This document shows, in pieces, positions 1-8,396 of a DNA stretch of 64,000 nt (positions are counted from its first letter, which is position 1; the number at the start of each line of letters is the position of its first letter). The position numbers were made by a program, and so were the translations under genes. Source of the DNA: Salinispora pacifica CNR114 (GTDB lineage Bacteria; Actinomycetota; Actinomycetes; Mycobacteriales; Micromonosporaceae); the NCBI RefSeq assembly GCF_000514775.1, contig NZ_AZWO01000021.1, positions 2,647 to 66,646 on the forward strand. The letters run 5' to 3'. Under the pieces are notes generated by a model. The model was not told the origin of the DNA, did no database searches, and saw only the letters and a program-made list of their open reading frames with translations.

Positions 1-171
1 CGGGGCGGCGGCGGGTGTGGCGAGGGGAGCGGTTGTCGGGGACAGGCCGGCATTCGCGGCAGCCGGATCGATCGCGGCGGCTGAGGTCGCGATCATCGCG
101 GCGGCCACGGCGGCGGCGATCAGCCGCCGCCGTGATCGGCCAGCAGCAAACGGGCTTGAATGGGAATGCAT
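1..171 (-). CDS. Secreted protein, N-terminal fragment (continues beyond window)
   Basis: The first 57 codons of a gene running off the left edge. They start at an ATG and encode an Arg-rich n-region (GRSRRR, about residues 11-16), a hydrophobic core (LIAAAVAAAMIATSAAA) and an Ala-rich cleavage zone near AAANA, which together form a Sec signal peptide. What follows is Pro/Thr/Ala-rich linker (TTAPLATPAAAP). The product is therefore exported, but no mature domain is in view, so function is unknown; a cell-wall hydrolase is only one possibility. Immediately upstream (plus positions 176-187) lies a near-palindrome, GTAGTTCTACCC, resembling the 16-bp palindrome at 16624-16639. Confidence 0.7.
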   Translation of the reverse strand, partial: MHSHSSPFAAGRSRRRLIAAAVAAAMIATSAAAIDPAAANAGLSPTTAPLATPAAAP

Positions 172-286
172 AGACGTAGTTCTACCCACCGCACCCCGAA
201 AGGTAAACACTCTGTTAGTTGTTGACTACATAGCGGCGTGGTTTGTCAGAGTGGACGATCCCGGTGCCGCTCAGTCGTCGCCACGA

Positions 287-709
287 TCAGAGGTCAAGCA
301 GGATGGTGCGCGGGCCGACGTTCACGCTCTCCACCAGCATCTGGGCCCGGAAGCGCCCGGTCTCCACCTTGGCCCCACGGGCACGCAGCTCCTCGACGAC
401 CGTGGTGACCAGGGGTTCGGCCACCTCCGCCGGGGCGGCGGCGGTCCAACTCGGGCGGCGGCCCTTGCGGGCGTCCCCGTAGAGGGTGAACTGGCTGACC
501 ACCAGGATCGGGGCACCGAGGTCGGCGGCCGACCGTTCCCCGTCGAGGATCCGCAACTCGTGCACCTTTCGAGCGAGGGTTCGGGCGGTCTGCGTTGTGT
601 CGGAGTGGGTCACCCCGAGCAGCACCAGCAGGCCGTCGCTGATCGCCCCCACCACCACATCGTCAACCGTGACCTGGGCCCGGCCGACCGTCTGCACCAC
701 CGCGCGCAT
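287..709 (-). CDS. dtd: D-aminoacyl-tRNA deacylase
   Basis: DTD hydrolyses D-amino acids, and glycine mischarged on tRNA-Ala, from tRNA in the cytoplasm. The 140-residue length is typical. The protein begins [17 protein letters not shown], has the family [17 protein letters not shown] segment around residues 77-93, and ends with the [12 protein letters not shown]-terminus whose Gly-Pro pair is part of the chiral-proofreading pocket. It lies 19 nt behind the methyltransferase gene on the same strand and is probably cotranscribed with it. The start has only a weak GGTGGTGG ribosome-binding site. Identification is secure. Confidence 0.95.
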   Translation of the reverse strand: MRAVVQTVGRAQVTVDDVVVGAISDGLLVLLGVTHSDTTQTARTLARKVHELRILDGERSAADLGAPILVVSQFTLYGDARKGRRPSWTAAAPAEVAEPLVTTVVEELRARGAKVETGRFRAQMLVESVNVGPRTILLDL

Positions 710-728
710 CAGACCACCACCCCCCGCA

Positions 729-2213
729 TCACTCCACCACCGGCTCGACGAAACCGCGCTCGACCAGGTGGGCCACGATCGGGCCGGCCGCCTCCGCCAG
801 CTCGCCCGGGGCCACGTCGTGCGCGGAGGCGAGCAGGGCGAGCTGATCGCGCAGCGGCAACCGTCCGTCCGCCCCGCCGACCAGGGCCAAAACGATCGGG
901 TCGATCTCCTCGGTCCAGCGCAGGCCGCGCGGCATGGCGAGGATCTGTCGGTTCACCGACCACCCCTCGTCGCTCATGGTGGCCTCCTGCCGCAGCTGGA
1001 GGTCGTCGGCGGCCCGGTAACGCGCCGCGAGCAGCCCGTCGGTGTCACGGACCCGGAGCCACTCCTGGCGGTCGAACCACTCTGTGACGCGGTCGCCGAG
1101 CGGCGCCTCGACCAGCTGGCGCAGCTCCTCCACCCGGACAACCGGGTCGTCGTGGCCGGAGCGGCGCAGCGAGACGATGCCGAAGCCGATCGCCTCAACC
1201 TTGTGCGCGTCGAACCAGTCCAACCACTCGGCCATCCGTTCCGGGCTGGCCGTTTCGCCGACGTCGGAGAGCCACAGATTGACGTACGCCATCGGGTCGG
1301 CGACCTCGCGCTGGATCACCCAGGCATCCAGCCCGCTGCCGGTGAACCAGCCGGCGACCCGCTCGGCCCAGTCCTCACCGGCGACGTGCACCCAGTTCGC
1401 GAGGTACTGCATGGTGCCGCCCTCGGTGAGCAAGCTGGGGGCGGCGGCGGCCAACTCGGCGCCGATCGCGTCGCCCACCCGCCCGGAGTCGCGATAGACG
1501 TGCGTGGTGGTGCCCGGCCCGACAACGAACGGTGGGTTGCTGACCACCAGATCGAAGCGGCGCCCGGCGACCGGGGCGGTCAGGTCGCCGCGAAGCAGTT
1601 CCCAGTCCTGCCCGTTGAGGGCGGCGGTGGTCGCGGCGAAGCGCAGCGCCCGCTCGGAGAGGTCGGTGGCCGTGACCCGCCGGGCATGGGTGGAGAGGTG
1701 CAGGGCCTGGACGCCGGAGCCGGTGCCCAGGTCGAGTGCGGTCTCGACCGGCTGCCGGACCGTCGCCCCGATCAGGGTCTGGGTGGCGCCGCCGATGCCC
1801 AGTACATGCTCGGCCTGCAACGCCCGGCCGGGGTGGGTGCTGGCGGGCGCGTCGGCGAGCACCCACCAGTCATCCCCGTACGGCTCCAGGTCGAGGCCCA
1901 TCCGTAGGCCGTCGCCGTGCCGCTCGACCAGGCCACCGGCGAGCGCCTCCTTGATCGGCAGCGGCGCGAGCGCGGTGGCGACCGCCTCGTACGGCTCGGT
2001 CTGTTCGCAGACGAAGAGCCGGATCAGGGTGGCGAGGGGATCGCGGTCCTCGGTGGCGCGCAGCGCGGCTCGGAAGTCGTTGCGGGCCATGCCGCCGGTC
2101 GCCTGCGACCCCAGCCGGCCGGCGATCCCGTTCGAGGTGAAGTTCGCCCGGGTCAGGGCGTTGCGCAGCGCCGCCACGCCGGCGGGGGAGAAGAGCATGT
2201 CATCTGGGTCCAC
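729..2213 (-). CDS. Class I SAM-dependent methyltransferase (N5-Gln/rRNA type)
   Basis: A 494-residue protein with an N-terminal all-helical region (residues 1 to about 130), a Rossmann-fold methyltransferase core with the SAM loop [13 protein letters not shown] near residue 160, and the catalytic-type motif VVSNPPFV near residue 225. NPP(F/Y) is used by enzymes that methylate an amide or exocyclic amine nitrogen, as in HemK/PrmC and RsmC/RlmG. A C-terminal wing of about 200 residues follows. The substrate is not known. The start is GTG with a weak AGGA about 8 nt upstream; a second start, ATG at residue 6, is possible. It heads the pair with dtd. Confidence 0.85.
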   Translation of the reverse strand: MDPDDMLFSPAGVAALRNALTRANFTSNGIAGRLGSQATGGMARNDFRAALRATEDRDPLATLIRLFVCEQTEPYEAVATALAPLPIKEALAGGLVERHGDGLRMGLDLEPYGDDWWVLADAPASTHPGRALQAEHVLGIGGATQTLIGATVRQPVETALDLGTGSGVQALHLSTHARRVTATDLSERALRFAATTAALNGQDWELLRGDLTAPVAGRRFDLVVSNPPFVVGPGTTTHVYRDSGRVGDAIGAELAAAAPSLLTEGGTMQYLANWVHVAGEDWAERVAGWFTGSGLDAWVIQREVADPMAYVNLWLSDVGETASPERMAEWLDWFDAHKVEAIGFGIVSLRRSGHDDPVVRVEELRQLVEAPLGDRVTEWFDRQEWLRVRDTDGLLAARYRAADDLQLRQEATMSDEGWSVNRQILAMPRGLRWTEEIDPIVLALVGGADGRLPLRDQLALLASAHDVAPGELAEAAGPIVAHLVERGFVEPVVE

Positions 2214-2327
2214 GCCGCTATCCTGCCCGCCATCGACATCGTCGTGGGCGGCACCCGCCGGACTTCGGCCGCTGGTGTCAGGCCGAGCGGGGTCTGCGCC
2301 CTCACGGCGTCGCCGGGGCTGCTGCGC

Positions 2328-3383
2328 CTACACGCTGATCAGAGTCGAGGTGACGGTGGTGGGGAAGACGCGGGCGGTGCCCTCGACGGTGACTCCGACC
2401 TCGGCGCCTACCGGCACCGTCGGACTGCCGTCGAGGATCCGGGCGGTGACTCGGGTGCCGTCGGCCAGCCGGAGGCCGACCAGCGCGTCGTGCCCGTGGA
2501 AGTCGTGCCGCAGTACGGTGGCGGCGACCGTCCCCGGGCCGGTACCCAGGCGGACCTGCTCCGGTCGGACGAGGACGGTCACCGGGCCGGCCGGGGCGCT
2601 GTCGGCGATCGGCACGTCCCCCAGACAGGTGCGTGCGGTGCCGCCGTCCAGGACCACCGCCGGCAGCAACACCGCGTCGCCGACGAAACCGGCCACCCAC
2701 TCGTCGGCTGGCTCCCGGTAGACGGCGGTCGGCGTCCCGGCCTGTACCACCCGACCGGCGCGTAGCACCACCACCCGGTCGGCCACGGACAGCGCCTCAC
2801 CCTGATCGTGGGTGACCAACACGCCGGTCGCGCCGTCGGCGCGTAGGGCCTCCCGGACGTCGTGTCGCAGTCCGGCCCGGAGTCCGGCATCGAGGGCGCT
2901 GAAGGGTTCATCCAACAGCACCACCGACGGGCGGGGCGCGAGCGCCCGGGCCACCGCGACCCGCTGCTGCTGGCCGCCGGAGAGCTGGTGTGGCATCCGG
3001 TGGCCGAGCCCGGCAAGGCCCACCAGGGTCAGCACCTCCTCGATCCGGTCGCCTCGGCGGGCGGCGCGACCCAAGCCGTACCCGACGTTGTCGGCGACGC
3101 TGAGGTGCGGAAAGAGCGCGCCTTCCTGGGGCACCACGGCAATACGGCGGCGGTGGGCGGGCAGGTGCAGGCCGGAGCCGGCGATCGGGACACCATCGAT
3201 GTGGATCTCGCCGTCGTCGAGGCGTTCGAACCCGGCGAGGCAGCGCAGCAATGTCGTCTTGCCGCAGCCGGAGGGCCCCAGCACGGCGGTGAGTAGCCCG
3301 GACGGCACCGTGAGGTCGACACCGGCGAGCGCGGTCACCGCGCCGTACCGCCGGACCACCCCGGTCAGCGCGACCTCACTCAT
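2328..3383 (-). CDS. Iron(III) ABC transporter ATP-binding protein (FbpC type)
   Basis: Energises ferric-iron import through the adjacent permease. The 351-residue protein has Walker A (GPSGCGKTT, residues 36-44), a Q-loop (VPQEGALFP), the signature LSGGQ (134-138), Walker B (VVLLDEP, 154-160) and a switch His (VTHDQGEAL). A C-terminal TOBE-like domain runs from about residue 240. The ATG start (MSEVALTG) overlaps the end of the permease gene by 4 nt, which fixes it; longer upstream reading is out-of-register permease sequence. Last gene of the iron operon. FbpC/AfuC assignment rests on operon context; the ATPase alone could serve spermidine or sulfate systems. Confidence 0.9.
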   Translation of the reverse strand: MSEVALTGVVRRYGAVTALAGVDLTVPSGLLTAVLGPSGCGKTTLLRCLAGFERLDDGEIHIDGVPIAGSGLHLPAHRRRIAVVPQEGALFPHLSVADNVGYGLGRAARRGDRIEEVLTLVGLAGLGHRMPHQLSGGQQQRVAVARALAPRPSVVLLDEPFSALDAGLRAGLRHDVREALRADGATGVLVTHDQGEALSVADRVVVLRAGRVVQAGTPTAVYREPADEWVAGFVGDAVLLPAVVLDGGTARTCLGDVPIADSAPAGPVTVLVRPEQVRLGTGPGTVAATVLRHDFHGHDALVGLRLADGTRVTARILDGSPTVPVGAEVGVTVEGTARVFPTTVTSTLISV

Positions 3384-4915
3384 CCCCGGTCCTCCTTGTC
3401 GAGCAGGCCGCTGCGGGAGACCAGCAGCCAGGTGGGCAGCGCCGAGATCGCCACCAGTAACGCCGCGTACGGGGCGGCGGCAGCGTACGCGCCGACCGAC
3501 GTGGCGGTCCACAGCTCGGTGGCGAGGGTGTCTGTCCCCGTCGGCCGCAGCAGCAGGGTGGCGGGAAGCTCCTTCATGCCGGTCAGGAAGACCAGCGCCG
3601 CGCCCGCACCGATACCGGGCAGGACCAGCGGCAGGGTCACCGTACGCAGCACGGTCAGTGGGCCCCGGCCCAGCGAGCGGGCCACCTCCTCCAGCCCCGG
3701 TGGGGACTGGGTGGCAGCGCCGGCGACCGCGCCGACCGCGAGGGGGAGGAAGAGGGTCGCGTACGCCAGCGCCAGCAGCCAGCGGGTCTGGTAGAGCGGG
3801 TACGCCACGGTGATACCGAAGAAGATCAGCGAGAGCCCGATCACGACCCCGGGCAGCGCGTGGGCGAGGTACACGAGCCGGTCCAGCACCGTGGTCAGCG
3901 CGTTGGGCGCGCGGGCGACGAGCAGCCCCAACGGCAGCGCCAGCAGCATGGTCAGCGCGGCGCCACTCAACGAGACGGTCAGCGAGTTGCCGGCGGCGAC
4001 GGCCACCTCGGCCAGGGCACCTGGGCGGGACACACCGTCGGCGAGCCGTCGGGCCAGGCTCAGCGCGGGCACCCCGAGGGCGAGTGTCGCCACGCCGAGC
4101 AGCGCGGCGAGCGCCGGCCAGCGGGCGGCGCCGAGTTGCAGCCGGGCCGGCGGGCGGCGGATGCCGCCGAGTCGTGCGTAGCGGGCGCCCCGCCGCCGGG
4201 TGGTGGTCTCGGCGGTGAGCAGCAGCACGGTCAGCGCCACCAGCACGCTGGCGAGTACCAACGCGCCGGTGCGGTCGAACCCCAGGTCGAACGCGACGAA
4301 GATGGCTCGGGTGAAGGTGTCGGTGCGCAGGATCGAGACGGCCCCGAAATCGGAGAGCACGTAGAGGGCGACCAGCAGCCCGCCCGCCGCCATGGCGGGA
4401 CGGATCTGGCGTAGGGTCACCGCGGTGAACGTCTGCCATCCGCTGCGTCCCAGTGACCGGGACACCTCCTCCTGGGCCGGGTCCGCGCCGCGCAGTGCCG
4501 CCGCGACCGGCAGGAAGACGTACGGGTAGGAGCAGAGCGTCAGCACCAGCGCGGCCGGCCAGAAGCCTTCCAGCCCGCGTATCTCGGAGAGCCAGGCGAA
4601 GGCCGCGATGTACGTGGGGACGGCCAGCGGCAGCGCCGCCAGCACCGCGAAGAACCGCCGGCCGGGCAGCTGGGTGCGGGTGACCAGGAAGGCGGTGCCG
4701 ACACCGAGCAGGACGCAGGCGGCGGTGACCACCGCTGCGAGGGCGAGGCTGCGGAGGGCGAGCAGCGCGACCCGCTCGGTCCACAACTCGTCGACGACCC
4801 GGTCCCAGCCGGCCTCCGCGGTGCGGAGCGCGAGGTAGGTCAGGGGCAGCAGGGCTACGACCACCGCCGCCGTCGACGCCGCCAGCAGCACCGGTCGGGG
4901 CGCCAGCCGTCGCAC
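3380..4915 (-). CDS. Iron(III) ABC transporter permease (FbpB type)
   Basis: A 511-residue inner-membrane protein carrying two tandem permease domains of about six helices each, as expected for FbpB/FutB-type permeases that act as a single polypeptide. Both halves contain the EAA-type cytoplasmic loop (EEVSRSLGRSGWQTF in the first; EEVARSLGRGPLTVL in the second), which contacts the ATPase. The GTG start is the leftmost in-frame candidate; it lies 65 nt after the binding-protein gene with no clear Shine-Dalgarno, so the true N-terminus is uncertain. Overlaps the ATPase gene by 4 nt. Confidence 0.9.
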   Translation of the reverse strand: MRRLAPRPVLLAASTAAVVVALLPLTYLALRTAEAGWDRVVDELWTERVALLALRSLALAAVVTAACVLLGVGTAFLVTRTQLPGRRFFAVLAALPLAVPTYIAAFAWLSEIRGLEGFWPAALVLTLCSYPYVFLPVAAALRGADPAQEEVSRSLGRSGWQTFTAVTLRQIRPAMAAGGLLVALYVLSDFGAVSILRTDTFTRAIFVAFDLGFDRTGALVLASVLVALTVLLLTAETTTRRRGARYARLGGIRRPPARLQLGAARWPALAALLGVATLALGVPALSLARRLADGVSRPGALAEVAVAAGNSLTVSLSGAALTMLLALPLGLLVARAPNALTTVLDRLVYLAHALPGVVIGLSLIFFGITVAYPLYQTRWLLALAYATLFLPLAVGAVAGAATQSPPGLEEVARSLGRGPLTVLRTVTLPLVLPGIGAGAALVFLTGMKELPATLLLRPTGTDTLATELWTATSVGAYAAAAPYAALLVAISALPTWLLVSRSGLLDKEDRG

Positions 4916-4980
4916 CCGGTTGGGTACGGCGAAGCGGGTCGGCCTGCTGGTGGCCGACCCCGCCGTGGCCGTCGGAGTGC

Positions 4981-6048
4981 TCAGGGCACCAGCCCGGAGT
5001 CGGTGATCATGGCGACGGTGGCCTCAAGGGTGTCCAGGTCGTTGAGGTCGATGGCGGGCACCTTCAGGTCGGCCAGTGGCGGCACGTACGTCGGACCGGG
5101 CACGCCCGTCACCACCGGGTACTCGAAGGTCTCCTCGGCGAAGTACCGCTGGGCCTCCGCGCCGAGTAGGAAGTCGACGAACGCCTGGGCGTCGGCGTCC
5201 TCGGCGGCCCGGTTGAGCACCCCGACACCGGCGATGTTCACCAGGGCGCCGGTGTCACCGTCGGGGAAGAAGTGCAGCTTGGCCTGCAACGCCTCCGGCG
5301 TGCTGCCCTGCTCTTCGGCGATCGCGCCGAGGTAGTAGTGATTGACCAGTCCCATGGGGACCTCGCCGGCGTCGACGGCCTCAACGATCCGGATGTTGTT
5401 GTCGAGGATCTGCGCCTCGTTGGCCTTGAGGTCGGAGAGGAATTCCTGCGCCCGCTGGTCGCCGTGCTGTACTCGGATCGCGGTGACGAACGCCTGGAAG
5501 GAGGCGTTGGTCGGAGCGAGCGCGACCTTGCCCTTCCACGCCGGACCGGTCAGGTCGAAGACGGAGGTCGGGAGTTGGTCGGCGGGGACCTGGTCGGCGT
5601 TGTAGACCAGCACCCGGGAGCGGGCGCTGATGCCGACCCACTGGCCGCTGCGCGCCCGGTAGGTCTCGGTGACCTGGTCGGTGCTGGTCTCCGGCAGCGT
5701 GGCGAACATGTCCTGTTTGGCCACGGTGCCGAGGGCGCCGGCGTCCTGGGCGAAGAAGATGTCGGCCGGGGACCGGTCGCCCTCCTCGACGAGCTGCGCC
5801 GCCAACTGGGCGGTGGTGGCGTATCGGGGCCGGATCTCGATGCCGGTCTGCTCGGTGAACTTCTCCAGCAGCGGCTTGACGAGCTTCTCGTTCCGTCCGC
5901 TGTAAACGGTGATGATCTTGTCGTTGGGCTCGCCGGGGTCGGTGTCATCCGCACCGGACCCGCAGGCGACCAGGCCAACGGAGAGTAGTCCGGTCGCGAC
6001 GAAAGTCGCAGCGGACCGGCGGAAGAGTGCAGACACGACGAACCTCAT
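4981..6048 (-). CDS. Iron(III) ABC transporter substrate-binding lipoprotein
   Basis: Captures ferric iron outside the membrane and delivers it to the permease. The 355 residues start with a signal peptide ending in the lipobox LVAC (Cys29), so the mature protein is lipid-anchored. The body follows the FbpA/FutA fold, including the early IITVYSGRNE strand and the adjacent tyrosines HYY (Tyr238, Tyr239), which in this family ligate Fe(III). First gene of the operon, behind a DtxR/IdeR box. The annotated ATG lacks a Shine-Dalgarno; a GTG four codons later has GAGG at good spacing and may be the real start. Confidence 0.92.
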   Translation of the reverse strand: MRFVVSALFRRSAATFVATGLLSVGLVACGSGADDTDPGEPNDKIITVYSGRNEKLVKPLLEKFTEQTGIEIRPRYATTAQLAAQLVEEGDRSPADIFFAQDAGALGTVAKQDMFATLPETSTDQVTETYRARSGQWVGISARSRVLVYNADQVPADQLPTSVFDLTGPAWKGKVALAPTNASFQAFVTAIRVQHGDQRAQEFLSDLKANEAQILDNNIRIVEAVDAGEVPMGLVNHYYLGAIAEEQGSTPEALQAKLHFFPDGDTGALVNIAGVGVLNRAAEDADAQAFVDFLLGAEAQRYFAEETFEYPVVTGVPGPTYVPPLADLKVPAIDLNDLDTLEATVAMITDSGLVP

Positions 6049-6084
6049 TCACACGACAGGTCGGCGGAGACTAACCCGGTGAAG

Positions 6085-6103
6085 TTAGCACAGGCTAACC
6101 TCA
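6085..6103 (-). promoter_or_regulatory. DtxR/IdeR-type iron box upstream of the iron ABC operon
   Basis: The 19-bp site TTAGCACAGGCTAACCTCA matches the classical iron-box consensus TTAGGTTAGGCTAACCTAA at 15 of 19 positions, including an intact right half AGGCTAACCT. A second CTAAC...GTTAG inverted pair (6071-6088) overlaps its left end. It lies 37 bp upstream of the binding-protein start. Iron-loaded DtxR/IdeR repressors bind such sites, so the operon should be repressed when iron is plentiful. Confidence 0.8.
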
Positions 6104-6242
6104 CAGTGATGTGGCGTGCGGGATGAATCACGGTGGTGGACCGGTCGTGGGCCGCTCGGGCCGGCGGCGGGGGTGATCGGCGAGGCAGGTCAGGGCTGGC
6201 AAAGGGCAGGTCAGCGCCCGGCGGCGGCTGACAAGCGGCGGG

Positions 6243-6431
6243 TCAGCGCCGCCGGGTGAAGCCGACGAAGGCCTGCCACGCCGCCGGCCCGAAGGCCAGC
6301 GTCGGCCCGAGCGGGTCCTTGCTGTCGCGGACGCCGACGACACCGGGGAGATTGTCGGCCACCTCTACACAGTCGCCGCCGTTACCGCCGCTCTTCGTGC
6401 TCTTGCGCCACTGGGCACCGGTCAGGTCCAT
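6243..6431 (-). CDS. DUF397 domain protein
   Basis: A 62-residue protein starting MDLTGAQWRKSTKSGGNGGDCVE, the hallmark opening of the DUF397 family, with the usual VGVRDSKDP and C-terminal AWQAFVGF blocks. DUF397 proteins are small actinobacterial partners of XRE-DUF5753 regulators; in streptomycetes some such pairs act in development (the BldB/AbaA-type neighbourhood) and a toxin-antitoxin-like relationship has been proposed. The start overlaps the upstream regulator by 10 nt, so the two are translationally coupled. The biochemical role is unknown. Confidence 0.9.
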   Translation of the reverse strand: MDLTGAQWRKSTKSGGNGGDCVEVADNLPGVVGVRDSKDPLGPTLAFGPAAWQAFVGFTRRR

Positions 6432-7186
6432 GCTGCTGCCGCTTCTCTCAGGAGATCCAGGGAACGCCCACGGGGGAGGGCCTCCCCACGGATGAGTTCC
6501 CACCGTCGCTCCAGCGTAACAATGTCCGATGTCTTCTCCAGCAGCTGCGCCCGCGCGGGGCTGTCCACGTGGGCCACCCGCGACCCGTCCGGCATGTCGG
6601 CGATGGTGAATGGCCCGTCCAGCCCCGGGTAGCTGGGGGCGTCGAGCGGGACGACGTGCAGCTGCACCTTCGGCGACTCGGCGCAGGCCAGCAGGTGGGC
6701 GAGCTGCTCGGCCATGAGAGCCCGGCTGTCGCCGACCCGCCGCCGCAGGACCCCGGCGTCTAGCACGGCGATCAGCAGCGGCCCCTGCTCGCGCTGGAGG
6801 ATCGCCTGGCGGTTGAGCCGCGCCTCGACCAGATCGTCGGTGTCGGTGGTGAGGATGCCGCCGGCGAGCGTCGCCTCCGCGTACGCCTCGGTCTGGAGCA
6901 GCCCCGGCACCCAGGCGAGCTGGAAGGCCCGTAACGCGATCGCCTCGCGTTCGACGTTGACCCAGGGGCGGAACCAGACCGGCTCCCGGCGGCGGCTCAC
7001 GTCCGGCCAGAGGGTGTCGATGTCTCGGCCCAGCAGCTCCGCGACGGTGGCCCGGTGTCGGGCCTGCGGGATGTGGCCGGGGTTGGCCCACCTCGCGGCG
7101 GTCTTTGGATGGACGCCGACCTGACCCGCGAGACTTTCGGCGGTGTGCCCCGCCTCGGTGAGCGCTGCGACAAATGCATGGTTCAT
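6422..7186 (-). CDS. XRE-family transcriptional regulator with DUF5753 domain
   Basis: 254 residues: an N-terminal helix-turn-helix (AFVAALTEAGHTAESLAGQVGVHPKTAARW... split over residues 4-35) followed by the DUF5753 sensor region, recognised by REAIALRAFQLAWVPGLLQT near residue 88 and by VPLDAPSYPGLDGPF further on. The start is ATG with a strong GGTAGGAG 6 nt upstream; longer upstream reading has no support. Such proteins usually control their own operon and bind the adjacent DUF397 product. Two TGTCCA repeats (7212-7217, 7237-7242) in the leader could be part of the operator, but this is only an inference. Confidence 0.9.
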   Translation of the reverse strand: MNHAFVAALTEAGHTAESLAGQVGVHPKTAARWANPGHIPQARHRATVAELLGRDIDTLWPDVSRRREPVWFRPWVNVEREAIALRAFQLAWVPGLLQTEAYAEATLAGGILTTDTDDLVEARLNRQAILQREQGPLLIAVLDAGVLRRRVGDSRALMAEQLAHLLACAESPKVQLHVVPLDAPSYPGLDGPFTIADMPDGSRVAHVDSPARAQLLEKTSDIVTLERRWELIRGEALPRGRSLDLLREAAAAWT

Positions 7187-7320
7187 GCCGGCTCCTACCT
7201 GGAACGAAGGGACTGTCCAAAAAACTAAAGGCAACGCTGTGTGATTGTCCAGCTTCGGATTGGAGGGTGATGACAGGACGGTGCGGCCGGTGCGGACCCG
7301 AGCCCGCCGGAGGCACTGTC

Positions 7321-7352
7321 GGGCCGCCCCGCCGGGGGTGGTGGGGCGGCCC
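7321..7352 (+). terminator. GC-rich hairpin in leader of the small-protein pair
   Basis: A perfect 10-bp stem (GGGCCGCCCC / GGGGCGGCCC) with a 12-nt loop, followed by TTCC. It sits 24 nt before the next plus-strand start codon, so it may end upstream transcripts or act as a leader structure. No U-tract. Confidence 0.4.
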
Positions 7353-7375
7353 TTCCACGCACCGAGGAGGCAGTC

Positions 7376-7561
7376 ATGCGAGTACGTTGGTTCCGTTGTC
7401 GGCGTCGTCGACAAGACACCCCGGCGCAGCTACCGCGGCGGGTTCCGGCCGCACCCCAGCCGGCCTGGATGACGGCACCGACCGAGGCGTTTCCCCGGCC
7501 CGGTCGGGTCGGCTGGCTGACCCCCGCCCAGTCCTGGCGGGCGAACGGGGGGCGGCGGTGA
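7376..7561 (+). CDS. Small basic protein, unknown function
   Basis: A 61-residue Arg-rich protein (N-terminal MRVRWFRCRRRR) with a Pro-rich middle and the C-terminal block GWLTPAQSWRANGGRR. No known domain is recognised. It is accepted as a gene because a strong GAGGAGG lies 7 nt before the ATG and because its stop overlaps the next start by 4 nt (GTGA), a classic coupled arrangement. It is divergent from the XRE/DUF397 pair, and small genes of this sort commonly accompany those pairs in Micromonosporaceae, so a linked function is possible. Confidence 0.65.
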   Translation: MRVRWFRCRRRRQDTPAQLPRRVPAAPQPAWMTAPTEAFPRPGRVGWLTPAQSWRANGGRR

Positions 7562-7896
7562 GGCCGCACTCGTTGCCGCAGCCGAGACTCGGCCCCCACC
7601 CCGAGCACCCCCGCCACCGCGCCGGGAACCGGCCGCCACACACGCCGCTGCGGCCGATGTGGGCATGCCGGGCGTGTGGCCAGCCGTGGCCCTGCGCGGA
7701 GGCCCGGCTGCTGTTGAAAGCCGAGTTTGCGACGCGCCCACCCAGTTTGTCGATCTACCTCGCCGGGCTGTTGTACGAGGCGATGCACGACCTGTATCAC
7801 CTGAACCCGCACGACGGGCCCGGTCCGCGTGAGCTCTTTGACCGGTTCGTGGCCTGGGGCCCCTACCGCCGACCGGCCGGGCAGCCCGGGGAGTGA
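7558..7896 (+). CDS. Conserved actinobacterial protein with CxxC motif, unknown function
   Basis: 112 residues from a GTG that overlaps the preceding stop by 4 nt. After a Pro/His-rich N-terminus comes a small cysteine cluster, MWACRACGQPWPC (residues 34-46), then a helical segment SLSIYLAGLLYEAMHDLYHL and a C-terminal block ELFDRFVAWGPYRRP. The CxxC plus third Cys suggest metal or zinc binding. I recognise it as a family frequent beside XRE-DUF5753/DUF397 loci in Micromonosporaceae but know no function; database labels such as flavin reductase would not be supported by anything visible. Confidence 0.7.
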   Translation: MRPHSLPQPRLGPHPEHPRHRAGNRPPHTPLRPMWACRACGQPWPCAEARLLLKAEFATRPPSLSIYLAGLLYEAMHDLYHLNPHDGPGPRELFDRFVAWGPYRRPAGQPGE

Positions 7897-8021
7897 TACC
7901 CCGGGCGCCGGACCCACCGATCCTCGCCGGGCCGGAAGGCGAGCCGGAAAGCGAGGTTGCCGGCGACCTCCCGTGGCCGGAGGGCGAGGTGACAGGATGA
8001 GGGGGATCCCCGAGGAGGTCC

Positions 8022-8387
8022 GTGGTGAAGCGTCCGGCGTACCAGCCGATCCTGATCACCGACGCCCCGCGCAGCCAGGACGATCAGCTCACCAGCCGCC
8101 AGAAGCGGTACGTGCTGATGATGGGCGTCCGAGTGGTGTGTCTGATCGTCGGCGCGATCTTGGTCGGCGTGGAGGCCCCCATGCTCTGGCTCTGGCTGCC
8201 CCTGGCCGGCCTGGGCATGATCCTGATTCCGTGGCTGGCCGTGCTGCTGGCCAACGACCGGCCGCCGAAGGAGAAGCACCGTCTCGGTGGCAAGTTCCGG
8301 CCCCGGTCCCGGTCCTTGGCGGACCCGGCGCCGACGAGCCTCACCGCCGAGGAACAGCCGCACAAGGTCATCGACGCCGAGCAGTGA
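8022..8387 (+). CDS. DUF3099 membrane protein
   Basis: 121 residues with two adjacent transmembrane helices (about 29-48 and 52-71: VLMMGVRVVCLIVGAILV and MLWLWLPLAGLGMILIPWL) and a polar C-terminal tail rich in Arg/Lys then Glu, as in the DUF3099 family of actinobacteria. Function unknown. GTG at 8022 lies only 3 nt after a strong GAGGAGG; the second GTG (8025) has the better 6-nt spacing and may be the true start. It stands alone, converging on the psuK gene. Confidence 0.8.
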   Translation: MVKRPAYQPILITDAPRSQDDQLTSRQKRYVLMMGVRVVCLIVGAILVGVEAPMLWLWLPLAGLGMILIPWLAVLLANDRPPKEKHRLGGKFRPRSRSLADPAPTSLTAEEQPHKVIDAEQ

Positions 8388-8396
8388 CACCGGGCG

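Noticed and set aside
17..2765. Several overlapping plus-strand frames at the left end
   Set aside because: They are antisense shadows of dtd, the methyltransferase and the ABC genes, without ribosome-binding sites.
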